Source: an uncultured bacterium (GTDB lineage: Bacteria; Bacteroidota; Bacteroidia; Bacteroidales; Bacteroidaceae). From it: a DNA stretch of 22,162 bases. The notes beneath the pieces were generated by a model, which was not told the DNA's origin, did not search any database, and saw only the letters and a program-made list of their open reading frames with translations. The position numbers and the translations under genes were made by a program. The DNA lies in contig CAJMQU010000066.1 of the NCBI GenBank assembly GCA_905215555.1, forward strand, positions 1 to 22,162, written 5' to 3'. Positions 21,960-22,162 of the stretch are shown here, piece by piece; position 1 is the stretch's first letter, and each line of letters begins with the position of its first letter.

Positions 21960-22162
21960 CTATTCCCATGTGAAAGTATAAATTGTAGTTTCTGTTCTTG
22001 TTTCATTATTATCTAGGCGTTTGTAAGTAGATACTTCAGTACAGCTTTCCACATATCCGTCTTTATCAAATGTATAGGTATATTGTTCTGTAGTTTCGTC
22101 AATTTCATCTTTGCTATATATTTTGTCTGGAAGTTGGTTGCATCTCATTCCTGCCAATTCGG
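21960..22162 (-). CDS. C-terminal part of an unrecognised protein with YD-like beta repeats
   Basis: Only the last 67 or so codons are in the window; the frame is open to the edge, so the start lies outside. The visible part (KYTYTF-type strands: TTEQYTYTFDKDGYVESCTEVSTYKR, TETTIYTFTWE) looks like repeated beta strands of the kind seen in Bacteroidota surface lipoproteins (for example DUF4595-like). It is convergent with the small unit at 21713-21936 and shares its terminator. Function unknown. Confidence 0.55.
   Translation of the reverse strand, partial: ELAGMRCNQLPDKIYSKDEIDETTEQYTYTFDKDGYVESCTEVSTYKRLDNNETRTETTIYTFTWE

Overview
The window looks like a chromosome segment of a Bacteroides species. 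The grounds are the gene families (class III glutamine synthetase, a GH20/GH123 pair, the ftsK-lolA-trxB order, a BT4734-like VapE protein, HU-like proteins), promoters built on a TAnnTTTG -7 box with a TTTG about 20 bases upstream, and mostly poor Shine-Dalgarno sequences. No rRNA, tRNA or CRISPR array was seen.

Positions 1-11740 are core-type chromosome. In order they hold a class III glutamine synthetase whose usual first 40 codons are interrupted by two in-frame stops, a Crp/Fnr regulator, a lipoprotein beta-hexosaminidase (GH20), then on the minus strand trxB, a LolA-like protein and ftsK, and a GH123-type hexosaminidase. Strong hairpin terminators separate these units (2131-2165, 5508-5546, 9895-9920, 11841-11870).

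From about 11900 to the end the DNA is accessory. An HU-like DNA-binding protein (minus) and a VapE/BT4734-like primase-helicase (plus) point away from each other, and about 7.7 kb separates them. Most of that DNA is a candidate integrative element of about 6.5 kb. It is bounded by imperfect inverted repeats at 12910-12936 and 19352-19373. Its cargo is an SMR plus MFS efflux operon with a divergent Crp/Fnr regulator and two operator-like direct repeats between them. It continues with a hairpin-rich non-coding stretch that may be a decayed mobilisation region, a DUF5906-type helicase, and a tyrosine recombinase translationally coupled to a RhuM-like protein. The helicase and the integrase operon are each preceded by a copy of the same 70-bp promoter module, which suggests coordinated control of excision and replication.

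To the right lie a broken nucleotidyltransferase (MNT) fragment, an AT-rich unrecognised gene, and the VapE gene, which stops right after its Walker A motif at a junction near 21632. Beyond the junction the DNA is AT-rich and holds a possible micro-transcription unit (promoter, 34-codon ORF, terminator) and the 3' end of a convergent gene that runs off the window.

The parts that look least described are the twin 70-bp promoter modules, the nested palindrome upstream of the HU gene, the tandem operators of the efflux module, and the double-stop start of the glutamine synthetase.
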